Of a DNA stretch of 64,000 nucleotides, positions 11,216 to 25,320 are shown piece after piece. A program made the position numbers and the translations under genes. The stretch's first letter is position 1; each line of letters opens with the position of its first letter. Source of the DNA: Manihot esculenta. Lineage: Eukaryota > Streptophyta > Magnoliopsida > Malpighiales > Euphorbiaceae. Under the pieces are notes generated by a model that was not told the DNA's origin, ran no database searches, and saw nothing but the letters and a program-made list of their open reading frames with translations. The stretch spans positions 7,035,290-7,099,289 of the forward strand of contig NC_035161.2 in assembly GCF_001659605.2 (NCBI RefSeq). The letters run 5' to 3'.

Positions 11216-14200
11216 AATTTTTTCTGCAAAATAAGAGCTTGCACAGAGTGTATATAATGAGAATGCTCGTTGTTAATTTAATAATATTCATCAATAAATA
11301 ATATGTTGCACATGGCACTTAGTTTCATATTTAAGATGAATGTAAATATCAGTTTTGATCAACAATATTAACTCATGTAATTCAGAGACTCAATAAATAA
11401 CATGCAAATGAGACTCAATAAATAATATTTTGCATGTGTAGATTTTTTCAAGATTTTTCAATTTATAAAATACATGCTCTTTCTCTTAGAAATGTCTGTG
11501 CTAATATTAATTAATAATAAAATTTTCATAACAATACTTGAATTTTGATGTTATGGAAGTAATTGTCAATATATCTAAATTCAAGTAAGTATACTTTAAT
11601 TAAATTTAGCGTTATCATTATATCTTTTAATAATCTATGAAACCCTTTGTATTCAACAATAATTAATCAAAAACAATTGTGGTAATCAAAGGCAGTCTCG
11701 AAATTCTAAGGCAAGATAAGAGCTGGAGCATAATTTATGCTAATGACAAATGACAAATGACAAACAGACGGCAATTTTATGTGTACTTTACTTCAATGTC
11801 AATTGGAAATGAATCGTGTCCTATCTGACCTGAAATTTTAGTCCGATCTCGCTTATTTGTTGTCCAGTCAAAGAACTGTTCAGAATAGAGGAAGTATAGC
11901 GGTCATCATCTAGCAATAGCAATAATGCCACCACTGTTGAACATGCAATTGCCAGCAGTCTCCTTGTCAACATTTTCCTTCTCTTCTTTATTGGGTATCT
12001 CTTTCGCCATTAAATAATTAATGTTTAAGTCAACAAGTAAAATTTTATTATAAACAAATATCCTTGTGAGAGGAAAAGGGTCATCTTGCTGCTCCCCTTT
12101 GACATACCTTGTGATTGTGAGAGATGAAGATAAGAGGAGTTGTAATAATTTAGTTTAAATAACTTACCTTTTTTAACAATAATTTAACTTATCAAAAAGT
12201 AATTAATATCCCTTTACCTAGAATGTTAAAGAAAATGATAAGCTATGATATACTCAATAAAGGGAAATTGACTTCTTTTTAAAAATAAATTAATAATAGA
12301 AATATCAAATTTTAATTTAGCTTTCATTTATTTGCTAGAAAATATTTTTAAATTTTTTAACATTTTAGACAGTTAGAAAAATGGGTTAATAAAAAATATT
12401 TTTTTTATAAAAAAAATAAATTATTCTTAAAGAAATTGGATTTTTTTTATAAAAAAATTAAATTAGTAATTCATCAATGCTCCAACCATAAAATCATGAT
12501 TATAAATTTATCAATTTGGATTTTAATTCACATTTAAATAAAAAAAAAAAAAGAATTGAAAGAAAACTCCCATTTTATTGGTTGAGCATTGGATGGGATG
12601 TTGGTGCTACATTTACAGCTAAGTTGAATGATACATTGATTTGTCCCTCAAAAAACTAATCAATAATAATAGGTTTTTGTCTCCAAACAAATACTAACTT
12701 ACAAAATATTAATTATTTACTTTAATCCTATCAAATCAAATCAAATCAAATCCATAAAAAAAAACCCTAATAGCTTTGTTTTGTCCCTTTCTTCTACAAC
12801 ACTTCTTACCTATGGATTGCCTCATTAATGCATTACCTGTTTTAAAAGAATCCAATGAATGGATTTATTGGTATTTATGTTAATTTAAAAAAAAAATTAT
12901 AATTTTTACCATTTTTTTATATTTATAGTTTTTTGAATAAAAAAATTTATTATAATTATAATAACTTTTTAAAATTAATTTTAATTAAATTTAAATTATA
13001 TTACATAGGTGCCATCATTATTTTTTATCATATAAATAATTTAATTAACTAGAGTTAAACCTTAATTAATACCTTAAATTCTTTATTATTTAAAATTTTC
13101 AAATTATGTAATTAAAATTCATAATTCTTTATTGTTTAAATAAGAATTTCAAATAATTGAAGGTATAGAATTTTAACTAAAATTTAATTTAAGTTAATTA
13201 AATTATTTATATAGTAAAAATAATGATACATAAACTAATTTAAATATAGTCAAAATTAATTTAAGAATTTTTTACAATTATAATAAATTTAAACGTTAAT
13301 ATTTTTTATTATAAAAATTAAAGAAAATTGATAATTGTGGTTTTTTGGTAATAAACCCAATATATAAAGAATATACACTACAAACACAAGGGTTAAGCTT
13401 ATTCTTTGGTTAATAATTTTCACAACTAAGATGCCAAAGCATAGAATCACTATCACCTTTCTAATCTTTTGTTTTTTTACTATTCTTTTTCTCTTAGTTT
13501 CTTTTGATTTGCCAAACTTAAGTATCAATCATTTTCACCAATAATCTTTTTTTTTTTAAAAAAAAATCAATAATTAGTTTTTTTTTTATTCTGCAAGTAA
13601 TTAGAGGGATGGAAGGGAAATCAAAATTTGATAGAATTTTCAAACATGTCTTGTCATCTATTTAGTGGATAGTATGTCTTAATTTGATAATAAAGACAAG
13701 GCTATTCTAAAAATGAACATTATTATTATTATTTTAATCTGTTAAAGGAATGAAAAAGGAGAGATGAGACTTGAAAACACTACCCACCCACTAGAACACT
13801 TGACAAATCTCTTATTGATTGTAAATTATTAATAAAAAATTTTGAAAAATAAAATGCAATCAATCCAAATTGATTCAGCAAATGGGCCATGCATGGCTAT
13901 CCAAAATAGCCCAAATTATCATTTATGGACAAAGATGTTAATTCTAAGGTCACAAATATGAGACCATCCACCCTAATAGACCTCACAAAAGAGATAATAA
14001 TAGAGAAAAATTCACACATGCCAAGCCACAAGAATTCAAGGAGTTGACAGACTTCATTGTCTTGAACACAAGCTTCACAAACAAATGCTCATCAAATATA
14101 TCTGGCTTCCTTTTTCAATTTCCAAGCCATAGCCAAATCAGTATACATGGAAAAATAACCTCTGAAAAGGTTTTATTTACATAACTACAATTGCTGTATG

Positions 14201-15171
14201 CTAAACCCAGAAGGATTTTCCTCCCAAAACTTTCCCCAAGGCCAAACAGAAAAAGATAAAAACCTAGCAACTCAAAACTAATCCAGGTAATGTTAGAATA
14301 AATTTAAAGAGTTCATGTACAAAATTCTGTTAGCAAGACAAAAAGGCTGTTATCAGCACTCCGGTCGTTAACCCAGACGATAACCGAAGGTTAGTCAACT
14401 GCCCCGCGGCACCCATGAGCGAAAGCCACAAGCTTTACAATGGAAATGTGTTCACCAAATAAAAATGGGGATGGCTTGCAGATGGTTTGAGCAATAGGCT
14501 AACTAAACAAGCCATTTGGATGAAGAACAGGGTTCCAATATGACCCTACCATGAGGTCCAAATGGCAGACAAAAAATTCAATCATTCAGATCAGCCAATA
14601 TGTTATAATGGAGAAGTTCCCCCACCATTTTCCCCCAAATTAACTCAAACCACCAGCTCTGGATTCTATCCTCCCATTTTAGCAAAGCCAGAGAAACAAG
14701 TTCTGCAAAGGTCCCACTACCACCTCCATTATAAAGATATAATATCTCTAATTGCTATCCCTTAACACATGACTTGCAATTCTTTTTCTGGACTGGCAAA
14801 CAAAGATTTCTCAAAGTAACAAATCAAAAAAATTGTAAGATTAAAATGGGCAATCCAGACAAGCTAACCTCAACCATTTGCTCCTCCCGAGCTGGATTAC
14901 GTTGTAACCTCAGAATTTTTGCCACTTCTTTCCATACACCTCTGATATCTAAAAAGGGCCCAGCCCCGAATCTCAACCAATATTGCAATACTGCATAAAT
15001 CATTCAAATATGGACATGCTGCTACTGTTCATGCTGCCATATTCAACGGTACTTGTCTACTTGATGGCCCATGCATCACCAGATTTGCTGAATAACTTTG
15101 GAAGGGGTACTATAGATCCCAACCAAAGGGATAACTGTGATTCTCTGAAGCACTGTCAAACCGATAAAATA
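11216..15171. other. AT-rich spacer, ending in the likely 3' UTR of the WD40 gene
   Basis: From 11216 to about 14100 the DNA is very AT-rich with homopolymer runs and no coding signal. From about 14150 to 15171 composition is more balanced and probably includes the 3' UTR of the minus-strand WD40 gene. Short ORFs at 14562-15189 show no recognisable family. Confidence 0.45.
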
Positions 15172-18100
15172 TTAGACATATACTGGTAACCCGTAATTGT
15201 GGAATGATCTAATTCGTCCATCCCATCCTGCAGTCACAATGACTAGACCCCATGCATGAGAAGTGGCTGCACTCTGACATGAAGCTTTCAGAAACTTGTA
15301 CTGTGATTTGTGCATTGCTGATGATGTGGACAACGGGCTTGAGGAAGGAAGTGTTTCCTCTGGCCAAGTTGCAGAGCCCTTGGGAAAGGGTTCTAGAAAA
15401 TATTCTTGGCTCAGAGAGAAACCAGCTGGTGAAGAAAATGGCACAGCTTCTGGTGGATCATCATTTGAGACATAAAATCCCCCTCCATTTTCGGAGTTCC
15501 CATGTTGAAAGCCACACCAAGGTATTGCAACGGATGCATTTGTAGAGAAACGCTCGCAAGACCTTGTGCTTTTTGCTTGTGCAGGAACATGTTCTTCCTG
15601 ATTAACACAACTCCACACATATATATTGGAATCTTCACAGGCTGAGATAATATGCTTTCCATCTGAAGTAAAACACGCAGATATCTGGTTTGCTGCATTT
15701 TTCAGACCTAAAGAGAAAACTGAAAAATTTAGAAATTGTATCAAACAAAGCATAATATACAAAACTTGCTACTTGAATGTGTCCACTGAGGTTTGACAAC
15801 AAGAATTTTCAAAATATATGCATTATCATAATCAATAAATTCTTGCTGCTTAAGTATCTGAGTTGTCCAAAACAAAAACACTAGAAGTCAGTCATGAATA
15901 GTTAAGAAAAAAGAAATAAATGGACACATACCCCTGTATTTGCCAATCACATTAAGACCTTGAAGAATTCTAACTTGTGAATCAGCACAGGTCACCATTA
16001 CTTTGGTTGAGTCTTGTGGGAAAAACTGGGGTCAAAGAAATTTAATGAGATTAAACTGAAATCAAAGCACATACAGAGAAAGCAGAAAAAACAAAAGGAA
16101 ACGAGGCTTAATAGAAGATAATTACTTGGAAGCTGGTTATCCTTTTGCAAGGTGACTTCTTTTTACCATGTAAAGATATCTGAGCATCCAGTTGCAAGTG
16201 ACTGTCTGAACCAAGCAAATAAAAAACTTGCAGTTTAGTCATTAGTGTTCACATTTTCCTTTAACAGCAGCTACCTTTGTTGAAGGTAAACAACAACATG
16301 CTAGATCTAAACCATCAGATTTAATGTATATCCAATTTATAGACTGCCTACCCTACCAGATGATTTCATTTCTCTTTATTTATTATATACTCTTATCCAT
16401 ATGTAGTTCCTTGAGGAAACGGATATGCCACACTCCACTTGCATAAATCTAGACCTCCTTCAAACCAGTAAACCATGAATAAACCCACGAAACTTGCAAT
16501 GTAAGCATTCCTCACAAAATTAATGAAACTACTTGGATTAATAAATTTATTCTTTTGTCTACATGATGTATACAGTCAAAATATTTGGTTTATAAGGAAA
16601 ACATAACAATGTAATGCCCTAAATACTGCTAGATGCTAATTATCTGAGTAAATATACCTGACATATTATAAAAGTGACAGTTGCCTCCTATGGAGCCTAC
16701 AATCCCTCCCTGCACAAACAGAAAAGTAATCTTTACTATCAATCTACTTAACCAGAATAATCCTTACAGCCACAAGATGAAAGAACAAGAAATCACCAAA
16801 CCTGTCCATTTGGATGATAACACACCGCAGTAACTATTTCTTTGATATCAGTCCAATCGACAACTTGGCAACTGGGAATTGCCCAAATGCGAACTTTTCC
16901 ATCTATGGAACCGCTCATGAAATAATTATTGTTCACAGGGTTAAACTGAACACATGTTACTGCATCATAATTAGGGACAAAAAGAAAAGGAAAAATCAGG
17001 AGAAGATAATTTCCTAAAAGATAATAGATGAGGCCAAAAACAAGCCCAAAAATATCAAAAACCTTGGCTAATAGAGCAACTAATGATAATATATTTACAA
17101 GAAATGCAAAATCCAGCCAGAAGCTCACCATAATTACTATGTGAAAAGACTCTGAGGCAATGGTCAGTTCCTACTCGCCATAGACGAACTGATTTATCCT
17201 CCGAAGCTGACAGCAAATGCTGCATAAACAACACAAACTAGAAATTTAATTTTCTGTCGATGTTACATTTCCTTTAGGCAGTTCAGAAAAAAATAAATTA
17301 AAAGCTTTAGTAAAGATACTCACATGATCCTTTGACCAGGAGAGATCCAAGATCTCCCTGTTGTGTCCACGGAATTCATGCAATGGTTTCTCCAATATCC
17401 GGAAAATTTTTGGAGGGAAAATGACACAAGCAGAATCTGATGTCTTCCTCAGGTTCCTCAATTTTGCTGTTTTCTCTTTATCAGTAAAGAGGGGTTTCAA
17501 CTCAGACAGTTGATTGACAGTGAAATATATGCAGGATGGATCTATTTCTGGAATATCAAGTTCATTTGATCTCTCATCTTCCAGGACTTTCCACACTCTC
17601 ACAATTCTATCTTCTCCAGCGCTTGCAAGGTATTGGCCATCAGGACTAAATTTCATTGTGAGAATTGAACCCTCATGAGCCTGGATATCTTGTCCTTTAT
17701 AAAGAGCTGAAAGTTCCTTTGTCCGCTTCCCACATTGGCGAACCTTAACTCTCTGTACCCTGTATTCTAACAGCGAATCGACACCGTCATGCCTCAATTT
17801 TTCAGCTTCTCGTTGCTTATCCACAACACATGCTATGGAGCGCAATAGACTCAACCACCGCTTCTTCGCACTTCTTGGGGTACCCATAGGAGTACTCGGT
17901 TCCTCAACTTCCTTCTGTATAAGTTGCTTGAATGAGGAAGATGATCTAGAAGTGTTCTCAGATTCCTCAGCTGTTAGAGAGTGTTCAAAGCTCACTTCAT
18001 CATTGCACACAATTCCCCCACCAGAACTCCCCTCCCTACATATGAAATCAGCCTTTGAACCCAACTCCTCTATCAAATTGGAGCTATCATTAGACCAACA

Positions 18101-18478
18101 TGACATTGTAGACCGAGTTGAACAGAACTCATCCTCAAAAACTGATTTTCTCAACACAGCCCCACTGCTCTCTCTAATTCTATCAGTCTCCCCTTCCACA
18201 TTATGTACTGCGATTAAATTCTCATTTCCACTTTGATCTAATCCCACCCTCATCCAATTTAAGAACTTGCTTCGCCGCTCAACAACACTAATGGGGCTTC
18301 TCATCCATACTTCATAAGGAGGACTACTTGGAATTGAATCATCAGAAGTAGAATGGGAATCAAATGTCTGAATAACATCGGACTTTCCATCAGAAATTGA
18401 TGCAATGTCATCGTATGCATCAAAAAACCGATGTTCCTCTTCAATCAAGCTACCCATTATTCTTTGAGTGCTACCCAT
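15172..18478 (-). CDS. WD40-repeat protein, plant WDR44-like family (AT5G24320-type)
   Basis: Seven coding exons on the minus strand: 18478..17324, 17219..17129, 16959..16802, 16709..16658, 16205..16126, 16025..15932 and 15707..15172. All introns are GT..AG and phases match, giving 721 aa. Residues 1-260 are a Ser/acid-rich low-complexity region. WD repeats start near residue 264 ([20 protein letters not shown], ending in VRVWKV), continue with [20 protein letters not shown] and [13 protein letters not shown] across the first splice, then [11 protein letters not shown].. [10 protein letters not shown], and near the C terminus [19 protein letters not shown]. The last blade-like motif is [10 protein letters not shown]. 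Such proteins are scaffolds; human WDR44 binds Rab11, and plant members are poorly characterised. At exon 3 the acceptor is GCAG at 16961; the ORF extending upstream of it is intron. Confidence 0.95.
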
Positions 18479-18491
18479 TATTCTTTGGGTT
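18450..18491 (-). repeat. 21-bp tandem duplication spanning the WD40 gene start codon
   Basis: Two 21-bp units (18450-18470 and 18471-18491) each contain an ATGGGTAGC start context on the minus strand. The duplication is in frame, so the protein could start at Met1 (18478) or Met8 (18457). Confidence 0.8.
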
Positions 18492-19147
18492 CAACCCATG
18501 AAATCCCACCTCAAGAAACCAACTTTTTAAGCCCAAGGCAATGTGCTAAAATCTAAATTCCTTCAACACAAGCAATCCCAATGAACTAAAAAAAAATGAA
18601 AAGAAAGAACACAAAACACAAAATCCAAGATCAGTAAAACAGAAATATCAATATTAAATCAGACAGCAATGATAACAATAACGATAAAACAAAACAATGA
18701 GATCCAACATGGATCCCAATCTAAACCCATCGAACCTGGTCCTCAAATTAACAAAAACTCCAGAATTTAATAATAAAAAAATCCAAACCCAGAATTTAAA
18801 AAACAAAAAATTACTCAAACTTCTAAAATAATGAAAAATGAATCCCCCCAAAAATTTTGCAGCAAATAAAGGGCTTCAAAAACGAAACCAGTGGACAGAA
18901 ACAAAAACCCATTAACCAGAAATTGAAGATCTTTGGATTGCATTGGAAGAAATGAATCAAAATTATGAATTACAAATACGTAAAATCATTTTTCTTTTGC
19001 CCCTTTTCACAAATGAGATTAACAAAAACATTTGCCAAATTAAAAAACAAAATGCTTACATGGGCTTGTTTCTAGGAGATAATATTATCTTTGACACTGA
19101 AGAGGGCATAGATCGAAGCATCCATTAAAATTCGTAGCTTTTTGGAC

Positions 19148-19191
19148 TCTCTCGCTCGCTCTCTCTCCCTCCCCTCTCTCCCTCTAACACA
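19148..19191 (-). promoter_or_regulatory. GA/CT-rich tract upstream of the WD40 gene
   Basis: This is a CT-repeat run on the plus strand, so GA-rich in the sense of the WD40 gene, about 670 bp upstream of its start codon. Such tracts are common in plant 5' UTRs and core promoters and can bind BPC/GAGA factors. The transcription start cannot be fixed from the sequence. Confidence 0.35.
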
Positions 19192-19648
19192 CAGAGAAAG
19201 AGAAAGCAGAGGAACACACCAACAAAAACCAGATATAATAATACTATAATATAAATAATTAATTAATTAATTTAATTATTAAAAAAAAACAGGAAGAAAA
19301 GGGTAAAACAGGAAGAGGAATGATTTCCTTGATAGTCGCGAACTGATGGCCCGAGAAACGAGATTTCGAGAGTAGGATTTGTTTCTCTAACCTCAAATGG
19401 AAGCCAATCTTTTATACGGTTCTTACAGTTAATTTCCTCGTTTAAAGAGTACATTTTTCAAATTGGCCCTTCTTTTTAAAACTTTTTCAATTTTTTACCC
19501 GTTGTTTTCTCTTCTGTGCTATTACACACCACACGTAATTGCTCATGTGCATTAGTTAATAAATTTTTAAATTTTCCGTTTGACTTCATTACTATAATTT
19601 CTTAAATTAAAAAACATAGTGAATTTTTTTATTATTCTTTTTAATTAT
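19192..19648. other. Spacer upstream of the WD40 gene
   Basis: AT-rich with a poly(A/T) run near 19281 and no coding signal. It may contain distal promoter sequence of the WD40 gene. Confidence 0.35.
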
Positions 19649-20106
19649 TTTCTTGCGAATATTCAATTGGTTTGATTTAAAAATAAAATAAATTAAATAA
19701 ATTAAAATTTTAATATTTATAAAAATTAAATCAAATCGATTTTAATTAGAAATTCAATTGAATCAAATCGATCTAATTCAATTTAATTCGATTTGATTTG
19801 ATCAATTTAAATTTTTAATAAAATTTTTATTTTTTACACTTTAATATTAATATTTTAAAATTTAATTAAAATATTTTAATTTTAATATGATTTAATTTCT
19901 TTATATTATTAATAAAAATATATTATTATCACTAATCAATTTGATTTAATTTTTTTAATTTTTTTATTACAATAAAATGAAATTGAAATAATTAAAATTT
20001 TTAAAATTAAAAATTAAATAAAATAAAATAAATAAATAAATAAATTAAATTTTTAAATTAATTTAATTTAATTAATTTTCCAATTTAAACCGAATACGGT
20101 AACTGT
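19649..20106 (-). mobile_element. Old, decayed copy of the GGTTCGG-rich hAT-type MITE
   Basis: It follows the same order as the better copies in inverse orientation: TTTATAAAAATT..ATCGATTTTAATTAG, a run close to ATCAAATCGATC, an AT-rich centre with TATTATTAATAAAAATATATTATTATCAC, and a right end AAACCGAATAC. Most C and G positions have become T and A. Ends are approximate and no target duplication can be claimed. Confidence 0.55.
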
Positions 20107-21046
20107 TATATTATATTTTAACTCAAAATACTTTGTTACTTATTATTGTAAAAATTATAATTTATATTTAAAATGACAATAAAATACCAATATTTTGCAG
20201 CGTTTATTACAAAAGTATTTACTAAATTTTTATTTTTTTTAATTTTGTAATCAAATTTCGAATAAAACTTTACTTAATAATAATTATTATTTATATAGTA
20301 CTAATCATAAATCTAAATAGAACTGTTCAATAATCATGTATTTTATGTAAAATAATAAAATTATGTGCATTATTATTATTATTTTAATTAATATAATATG
20401 TTGTAATATATTTTTAATTATAATCATTAATTTTTGCAACAATTAAATTTAATTATAAAAGGATGAGATTGTAATTTTAAGGACACATTATTATTTCTTA
20501 TATGTAAATTTAGATGAATATACAAACCATTAATTGGATTTTTTTAATAATTATATATATATATTTATTCTACTGCCAATGCTCCGCCGGCGACCACCAC
20601 AGTAGGCCAACTCACACCGGCCAATGGCCAACTTTAGTATTTTTGCTATCGTCACCAGTCAAAGCTTTTTTTTCTCCAAGATAAAGCCATTTGCCAACTA
20701 TCTCTATATATATATTAAAATTTATTAATATATTTTATTTTTTAAATTAAAATAAATTATTTTAAAAGTAGAGTAAATTATTATTGAATATTATATATTT
20801 TTGGTTTGACATAATTTATTTTATAAAAAAATAATTGAAATAAATACTTGATTTTGCAGAGCCAAAGAGAAAGAAAGAAGTGAGAAGGTGAGAATGAGAC
20901 ATTGATTTTGATTAGTCTTTACAACACTAAATTAATAGATTTGAAAACAACAGCATGACAGTCATTTGGTATGCTCTGCCCTCAACTCTTGACCAAATAT
21001 ATAAAATTTTATTAATTTATTTATTTATTTTAAAAATATTTAAATG
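20107..21046. other. Gene-free AT-rich spacer with a small GC-richer patch
   Basis: A patch at about 20570-20690 (GCTCCGCCGGCGACCACC and following) stands out from its AT-rich surroundings but has no recognisable coding or RNA features. Confidence 0.4.
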
Positions 21047-21536
21047 TGATGATCTGATATCCAGAAAATAAGATTTTATAAGAGTTCTGTAAATTTAGCA
21101 AAAAAAAGGCAATCCTCTTTTTATCTCTTTTCTTTTGTCTGCTAGTTACGTGTATAACGAACTATCTATCATTGTGCCACCTGTCTCTGCCATGTTGATT
21201 TGGATGTATGAAAATATTATATTCTTGTTACATGCGTAACGGTCTCCGATTCTCCATGGCATGTAAGCTGAGGAACTCACCAGACGGATGAGTTGGTCTT
21301 CTTCTAGGTTCCGAGCTGGACCGGAGGATAAGATTAAAACTGAGTCCAAAGAGAATCTGTTTGATGAGCCGTACGGACTGGGCGGGTCTAATTGAGAAAT
21401 TTAGATGGAGTCCGATCTCAAGGTAGAACAGGTTGGACCTGGTTCACTTCACGCGGAAGACTTTAAGGGCTTCAAATGATGGGTTATTGTCATGGGTCTG
21501 GCTCTAAACCGGGGTGAAAAAATCAAGCGATCGTCA
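21047..21536 (+). mobile_element. Solo LTR, TGATGATCTGA family
   Basis: 490 bp beginning TGATGATCTGATATCCAGAA and ending GCGATCGTCA. The flanks are AAATG on the left and AAATA on the right, a 4-of-5 match to a 5-bp target duplication. Shared inner words include TGTGCCACCTGTCT. No internal domain or second LTR is next to it, so it is best read as a solo LTR left by recombination. Confidence 0.65.
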
Positions 21537-22280
21537 AAATATATTTTTAAAAATTAATAATTTTTTTCATGGAATTATATAAATAAATATAATATTACGT
21601 CTTTTTCATTTACTAAAGGCATTTCAATGATTAACCTTTGTATTTTTGTATGTATATATCACTTTCTTAATTTATTTCCTTTGTAAATTCTTATTCTTCT
21701 TATTAATATTTGATTTTTCTTTTCATTTGACTCTGACTCACTGCTGTTTAAATTTGAAATTATTTAATCATTTTAGAGTTTTATAATTAAAGTATTTATT
21801 TTTACTAATAAATCTAATAACAATATTTAATTGACCTTAATCTTTCATTTGACTTTTTTTAATAAAATTATGAATAATTTTAATTTTTAAAAAATTTTTG
21901 AATTAAAAAAAATTGAATTATATCATTCCAATTGATTTTTTTTATTTCAAATAAAATGTAAATATTTAAAAAAAAAAGATTAAAATTCTGAGGTCATAAT
22001 TCAATCGAGTTGGATGTAGTCAATATTCTTTAAAGAAAAATCAAAACTTGAAGTTGGACTGATTTTTTTTTTTTTAATTTTCAAACTTAATTTAATAAAA
22101 AAATATATTTGAATTAGTCTATATTTAATTATTATTCAAAATTAAATTAATTTATTTATTATCATTAAATTATAACTCTAATAAATTTAAATATTTTTTA
22201 AATTTGAATTTACTTTGATATAATTCTCAATACATATATATAAAACGACTTTACTTTCTGGTGTGAAAAATGCCTAAAAT
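21537..22280. other. Gene-free AT-rich spacer
   Basis: No coding frame or repeat structure was recognised here. Confidence 0.4.
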
Positions 22281-22666
22281 TAGAGTCGTGTAATATTTGG
22301 TTTAAATTAAAAAATCGAATTTTTATTTATTTTGGTTCGGTTTGATTTTTAATTTTAAAATTTTTTATTATTTTGGTTTGATTTTTCAAATCGAACTAAT
22401 TAGTAATAATAGTATATTATTTTCAATAATATAAAAAATTAAATCATATCAAAATTAAAATATTTTAAATAAATTTTAAAATTAAAAAATATAAAATTTA
22501 TTAAAAGTCTAAACCAACCAGATCAAATTGAATTAAACTGAATTCAACCGGTTCAGTTTCTTACTAAAATCAGTGCGGTTCAATTTTTATAAATACTAAA
22601 ATTTTAATTTTTAATTTATTCGATTCAGTTTAATTTTAAACTGAACCGATCGAATACTCACCCCTA
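22281..22666 (+). mobile_element. GGTTCGG-rich hAT-type MITE copy
   Basis: 386 bp from TAGAGTCGTG to ACTCACCCCTA. The interior has the family order: TTTGGTTCGGTTTGATTTT, AATCGAACTAATTAG, TAATAATAGTATATTATTTT, then AACCGGTTCAG and AAACTGAACCGATCGAAT at the right. Flanks CCTAAAAT and TTTAAAAT match at 6 of 8 bases, consistent with an older 8-bp target duplication. Confidence 0.75.
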
Positions 22667-23387
22667 TTTAAAATTGCTTAAAATTTTGTTTGAAATTACT
22701 ATTTAAGAATTACTAAAAATATTATTGCAATAAATATATTTAATTAACATTACTAAAATTAATTTTAATATTTAAATTTAATAAATTTTTTTCATAAATA
22801 CTCTAGATGATTATATAATTTTCTTAATCACATTTCAAATATTATTTTCCAAAAAAAAAAAAATTAACCCTCAATATCAAACAGCTCTAACTGGCAGGAT
22901 ATGAGTTGGATTGTGAATATGCCAATCAATTTTCTATCATTTAATTATTATTATTATTATTATTATTGTGATTTATTATTTTAATGTTGATGATTAATTA
23001 ATTATTGTTCTTAATAATTGATTATATTATAAGATTTGAGATCAGGAAATGCTGATTCTTGTGCCATTGCAAAAGTGAAATATACATATTATAATATTGT
23101 CAATAATTAGAAGGTGACTTTATAATTAATTTGTTAGAATAACCTACCATTTCTAATATACATATCTTCATTGTTCTTTTTTTTTTTTCATCTATTTCTA
23201 TTAGCTACAATATGTAAATGTTTTCTCAATCATAAATTTGGAAAATTTTACTACTTCAATTGTATATCCAACTAATGAAAGATGATTATTTTATATTAAT
23301 ATATAGGTCTTATTATATTTTAAATATTTGTTTAATTTTAAATCATATATTATAATTTTATAAATTAATTTATCGATTAATTTTAAT
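22667..23387. other. Gene-free AT-rich spacer with an ATT microsatellite
   Basis: An (ATT)n run lies at about 22944-22967. Nothing else was recognised. Confidence 0.5.
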
Positions 23388-23848
23388 TAGGGTGAGCATT
23401 CAATCGGTTCAATTCAAAATCGAACTGAATCGAATAAATTCAAAATCAAAATTTAGGTATTTATAAAAATCGAATCGATTTTAGTCAGAAATCGAATTGA
23501 ATTAAATCAGTCTGATTCAGTTCAATTCGGTTCGGTTTAATTGATTTAAATTTTTAATAATTTTTTTATTTTTTATACTTTATTTTTAATATTTTAAAAT
23601 TTAATTGAAATATTTTAACCTTAATCTAATCTAATCTCTCTATATTATTAAAAATAATATACTATTATTACTCATCGGTTCAGTTTGATTTTTTTTAATC
23701 AAAACCGAAGCGAAGCGAAATAATTAAAATTTTTAAAATTAAAAATCAAATCGAACTGAAATAAATAAAAAATCCAATTAAAATTTTAAATTAATTCAGT
23801 TCGGTCAATTTTTTTAGTTTAATCGAAATACTGTTCATCTCTACTCTA
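23388..23848 (-). mobile_element. GGTTCGG-rich hAT-type MITE copy, inverse orientation
   Basis: It starts TAGGGTGAGCATTCAATCGG and ends near CATCTCTACTCTA. The order is the reverse complement of the copy at 32353. Flanks ATTTTAAT and ATTTTAAC agree at 7 of 8 bases if the right end is at 23848; the right end is disturbed, so its position is uncertain by a few bases. Confidence 0.7.
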
Positions 23849-25320
23849 ATTTTAACCGTTAAAAATTATAAAAAAATTTAAAATATATTTACTTTCATAT
23901 GAAAGTTTAACCGTTAAGAAATGTAGAAAAATTTAAAATATATTTACTTTCATATGAAAATAGTAATTAGTAAATATTTTAACAAAATTAAGGAATTAAT
24001 TAATAAATTAAATAGTAAAACTTTTAATGATTAAAATTAATAAAATAATTAAATAATTAATATGAATGTTTTAATATATTTTTTAAAATAAAAATACTAA
24101 CTAATAATTTTTTCATTTTATTATTTTAAAATATCAAATATCAATAAACATTGAAACTAAATTATTAAGCTATTGATCAAAATAACATCACTTGAGCATC
24201 TTACTTTTAACTATTTATCATTTAAAAAGTGACAATTATTAAAAATCGAATAATTACACCATTAAAAATTAAGTATCAAAAATAAATAATAGATATATTA
24301 GAGTTTTTTTTTATATTTTTCTATGAGTTTTCAATTAAAATATATTTAAAAAAATAAAAAAAAATCTTATAATATATTAATTGAATCTACCATCATAACT
24401 ATAATGTACAATTTATAATATATTATTAAGCACGGTATATTAATAATAATATTATTAATTTAGACTCAAAATTACACATGAAGATGCTAGTAACTAGTAG
24501 GTCAACTTTTATTAGGTTTATGTCTTCATTATATCCATACAAACCCTAAAAAGTCCAAAAGTAGAAAGTAGGCATTGCTTCCTAATTGCTCAGCAATTTA
24601 GAATCATCATGATTATAAATGTTATGAAAAAATATATTAAAAAATTATGATTAATAAATAAATTTTAATCACTATTTTTTTAAAACTAACATTGGCAATA
24701 AACCAACCGACCAAATTATTATGTCTTTGAAAGTATTAGGTGATTGTGTCCTAAAAGATTGTTTAATTAACTTTGGTGAAAAGGGTAACTATGATTTCCA
24801 TTACTTAATTAATTAAAATTCTGTTTGTTTGATCCAAAATATTTTTTTAATTAAAAAAAATTAAAATCGAAAATTAGTTCATGTTCTCCTATTCATTGAA
24901 ATGATTAGTAATTGAAAAAACACCCCTCATTGTTCTAGATTTTTTTTAAAAAAAAAAAGAAAGGTGAAAAAGAAAAAAAGAAACATGAATGATTTGTTTG
25001 ATCAACTTTGTTGGTAAGACAAGAAGACACTAATAATACATTAATGTTTGCGGCTAATTTTACACCAATCTTTTCTTTGCCTAACTCTTTTTCAACTTTC
25101 AAATGATAAAGTAATTTAATCTCTATAATTAATATATAATATTTACGCGCTATCAAGATTAAATCATTCAATACATTAAAAATTAAAGAAGTAAAATAAC
25201 TTTTAAATGAATAAATTATGTATTTGATCTATATCCATAGTTTATACTTTAAGAACAAAAGAACAATGTGACTAAAAAATAATTAATTGATTGTATAACG
25301 AAAGAACTTTTCATGAAAGT
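23849..25320. other. Gene-free AT-rich spacer
   Basis: Includes a direct duplication of about 55 bp near 23850-23960 (TTTAACCGTTA..TTTACTTTCATATGAAA twice). No gene was found. Confidence 0.5.
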
